From the NCBI GenBank assembly GCA_903822375.1, contig CAIJOU010000521.1, positions 1 through 7,556 of the forward strand: DNA of 7,556 bases. Direction: 5' to 3'. The DNA is from Candidatus Hydrogenedentota bacterium (GTDB lineage Bacteria > Hydrogenedentota > Hydrogenedentia > Hydrogenedentales > CAITNO01). The position numbers and the translations under genes are program-made. Below, in pieces: positions 6,230 to 7,556 of this stretch. The notes below the pieces were generated by a model. It was not told the DNA's origin. It ran no database searches and saw only the letters and a program-made list of their open reading frames with translations. How positions within the stretch are numbered: the stretch's first letter is position 1; every line of letters starts with the position of its first letter.

Positions 6230-7556
6230 CTATTCCTGTACCGGAGGATAATATTGCGCCGCCCAGTCCGGATTGAGCCGCGCCTGTATCTCAAACGCGT
6301 CCAACAGCACCAGCGCCGCCATGTGCTCCACCACGGGCACGGCCCGCGGCACAATGCAGGGATCGTGCCTTCCAAGCACGGCCACTTCCACGTTGCCTCC
6401 CCCAATGCTGCACGTTTCCTGTTTCTGCGCGATCGAGGCCGTGGGTTTCACCGCCACGCGCATGATGACCGGTTCCCCCGTGGAGATGCCGCCCAGTATG
6501 CCGCCGTGGTGGTTGCTCACAAAGCGCCCGTCCGCCATGCGGTCATTGGCCTCGCTCCCGCGCAGTGCCGTGATGGCAAATCCGTCGCCCACCTCAACGC
6601 CCTTCACGGCGCCCATGGTCATAATGGCGCTGATCAGGCGCGCGTCCAGTTTGCCAAACACCGGGTCGCCAAGCCCCGGCGGCAGGCCGTATATCTCCAG
6701 TTGGATGATGCCGCCGACGGAGTCCTTGTCACCCCGCGCGGCCAGAATGGCCTCTTCCATGGCGGGTGCAACATCCGGGTCCGCGCAGCGAACGGGGTTG
6801 CTTTCAATCGTCTCCGGTTCATATTTCTTGGCGCGAATCCCCGCTATCTCAATGGCATGGGCAACGATCTTCACACCCTGCCGCTTGAGTATGAGTGAAG
6901 CCAATGCGCCCCCGGCCACCCGGCACGCCGTCTCGCGGCCGGACTGGCGGCCGCCGCCACGATGGTCCCGAACCCCGTATTTCTTGTAGAAGGTAAAGTC
7001 CCCGTGACCGGGCCGGAACAGGTCCTTCAAATCGTCGTAATTCTTGGATCGCTGGTCCTCGTTGTAGATGACCATGGCAATCGGTGCGCCCGTGGTGCGC
7101 CCCTCGTATTCGCCGGAAAGAATGTGCACGGCGTCCGCCTCGCGGCGCTGCGTCACCACCTTGCTCTGCCCGGGCCGGCGACGGTCCAGTTCATGCTGAA
7201 TGTCTTCCACGCTGAAGGGAATGCCGGGGCGCACGCCGTCCATGACGACACCGATGCCCTTGCCGTGGCTTTCACCAAACGTGGTCACCCGGACAATCTC
7301 GCCATAGGTGTTTGCCGCGGTCTGGCGCACCGCAATCTCTTCGCCCAACCGTTCCGTCAATTGCTGTGCAAGGGATTCAGGCGTCCCCACCGTGGTGTCC
7401 AGCACGATGTCCGCATAGGGTTGCAGCACCTCTTCCCGATGCGCCGTTTGTTCGGCAAACTTCTTCTCCCCGCCTTCACCCTCCAGCCATGGCGGAACAC
7501 CGCGCCGCGTCGCCCGTTCCCAAAGAACGTTTTGCTCACCATGCAGCCACACGAGG
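6230..7556 (-). CDS. aroC: Chorismate synthase with fused C-terminal part of a shikimate kinase; 5' end outside the window
   Basis: Chorismate synthase (EC 4.2.3.5) converts 5-enolpyruvylshikimate 3-phosphate to chorismate with reduced FMN, the last step of the shikimate pathway, in the cytoplasm. Counting from the codon at 7552, the full enzyme spans about 79-440: NTYGE (81-85), FGESHG (92-97), RRRPGQS (124-130), FRPGHGD (179-185), GGGRQSGRETA (199-209), SVGG (278-281), SNHHGGILGGISTGEP (346-361), KPTASIAQKQET (369-380) and GRHDPCIVPRAVPVVE (394-409). The histidines of GESHG and PGHGD and the aspartate of RHDP, tied to catalysis in the family, are present. Residues 1-70 resemble the end of shikimate kinase (AroK): LWERATRRG, PPWL in the lid region, then AHREEVLQPYADIVLDT with the arginine that binds shikimate and the usual 'AD.V.DT' ending. 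No stop separates the parts, and the frame stays open to the window edge, so the Val/Met-type codon at 7552 is not a true start. AroC alone is about 360 residues, which fits 79-440. It is followed by the DUF502 gene. Confidence 0.95.
   Translation of the reverse strand, partial: LVWLHGEQNVLWERATRRGVPPWLEGEGGEKKFAEQTAHREEVLQPYADIVLDTTVGTPESLAQQLTERLGEEIAVRQTAANTYGEIVRVTTFGESHGKGIGVVMDGVRPGIPFSVEDIQHELDRRRPGQSKVVTQRREADAVHILSGEYEGRTTGAPIAMVIYNEDQRSKNYDDLKDLFRPGHGDFTFYKKYGVRDHRGGGRQSGRETACRVAGGALASLILKRQGVKIVAHAIEIAGIRAKKYEPETIESNPVRCADPDVAPAMEEAILAARGDKDSVGGIIQLEIYGLPPGLGDPVFGKLDARLISAIMTMGAVKGVEVGDGFAITALRGSEANDRMADGRFVSNHHGGILGGISTGEPVIMRVAVKPTASIAQKQETCSIGGGNVEVAVLGRHDPCIVPRAVPVVEHMAALVLLDAFEIQARLNPDWAAQYYPPVQE
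7328..7342 (-). promoter_or_regulatory. Possible internal translation start for stand-alone chorismate synthase
   Basis: Inside the fused frame, GAAGAG (7342-7337) lies 6 bases before a GTG (7330-7328). Initiation there would give a 366-residue product with the normal chorismate synthase N-terminus a few residues later. Because no stop ends the kinase part in this frame, this would be an additional product rather than a separate gene. Confidence 0.25.

Overview
The window is about 7.5 kb of GC-rich (roughly 60 % by eye) bacterial chromosome. It is densely coded, with no tRNA, rRNA, mobile element or CRISPR array visible. Six genes form two convergent blocks. Gene spacing, stop/start overlaps and Shine-Dalgarno spacers of 7-8 nt are consistent across most of them. 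The gene mix (a housekeeping aro gene, a DUF502 membrane protein, and several long exported proteins of no firm family) fits an uncultured environmental lineage of the Planctomycetes/PVC or Hydrogenedentota kind. That placement is a weak inference, because nothing here is a phylogenetic marker I can score by eye.

Left block, + strand, 110-3928: three genes in one apparent operon. The first encodes a small cytoplasmic protein of unknown function. The second encodes a membrane-anchored protein with a two-fold internal repeat, reminiscent of DUF3352-type proteins. The third encodes an exported protein of 642 residues that looks like a catalytically degenerate relative of GH15 glucoamylases. The second and third genes share a GTGA stop/start overlap, so they are probably translationally coupled. 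They may work together at the cell envelope, but no function can be assigned from sequence alone.

Right block, - strand, 7556-4024: the first gene enters from beyond the window. It encodes chorismate synthase (AroC) fused in frame behind what looks like the C-terminal part of a shikimate kinase (AroK). Five bases after its stop comes a gene for a duplicated, 460-residue DUF502 membrane protein. After a 176-base gap holding a possible promoter, a palindrome and a small hairpin comes a gene for a small exported protein with one predicted beta-sandwich domain.

The two blocks meet tail to tail at 3907-4023. This short stretch holds a canonical G-quadruplex motif on the - strand, a 40-base uninterrupted pyrimidine tract made of stepwise changing microsatellites, and six copies of a 7-bp tandem repeat. 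There is no ordinary hairpin-plus-U-tract terminator, so this unusual DNA may itself separate the two converging transcription units.

The observations most worth following are the shikimate kinase-chorismate synthase fusion, the tandem DUF502 protein, the GH15-like protein lacking the expected active-site motifs, and the structured convergent junction.
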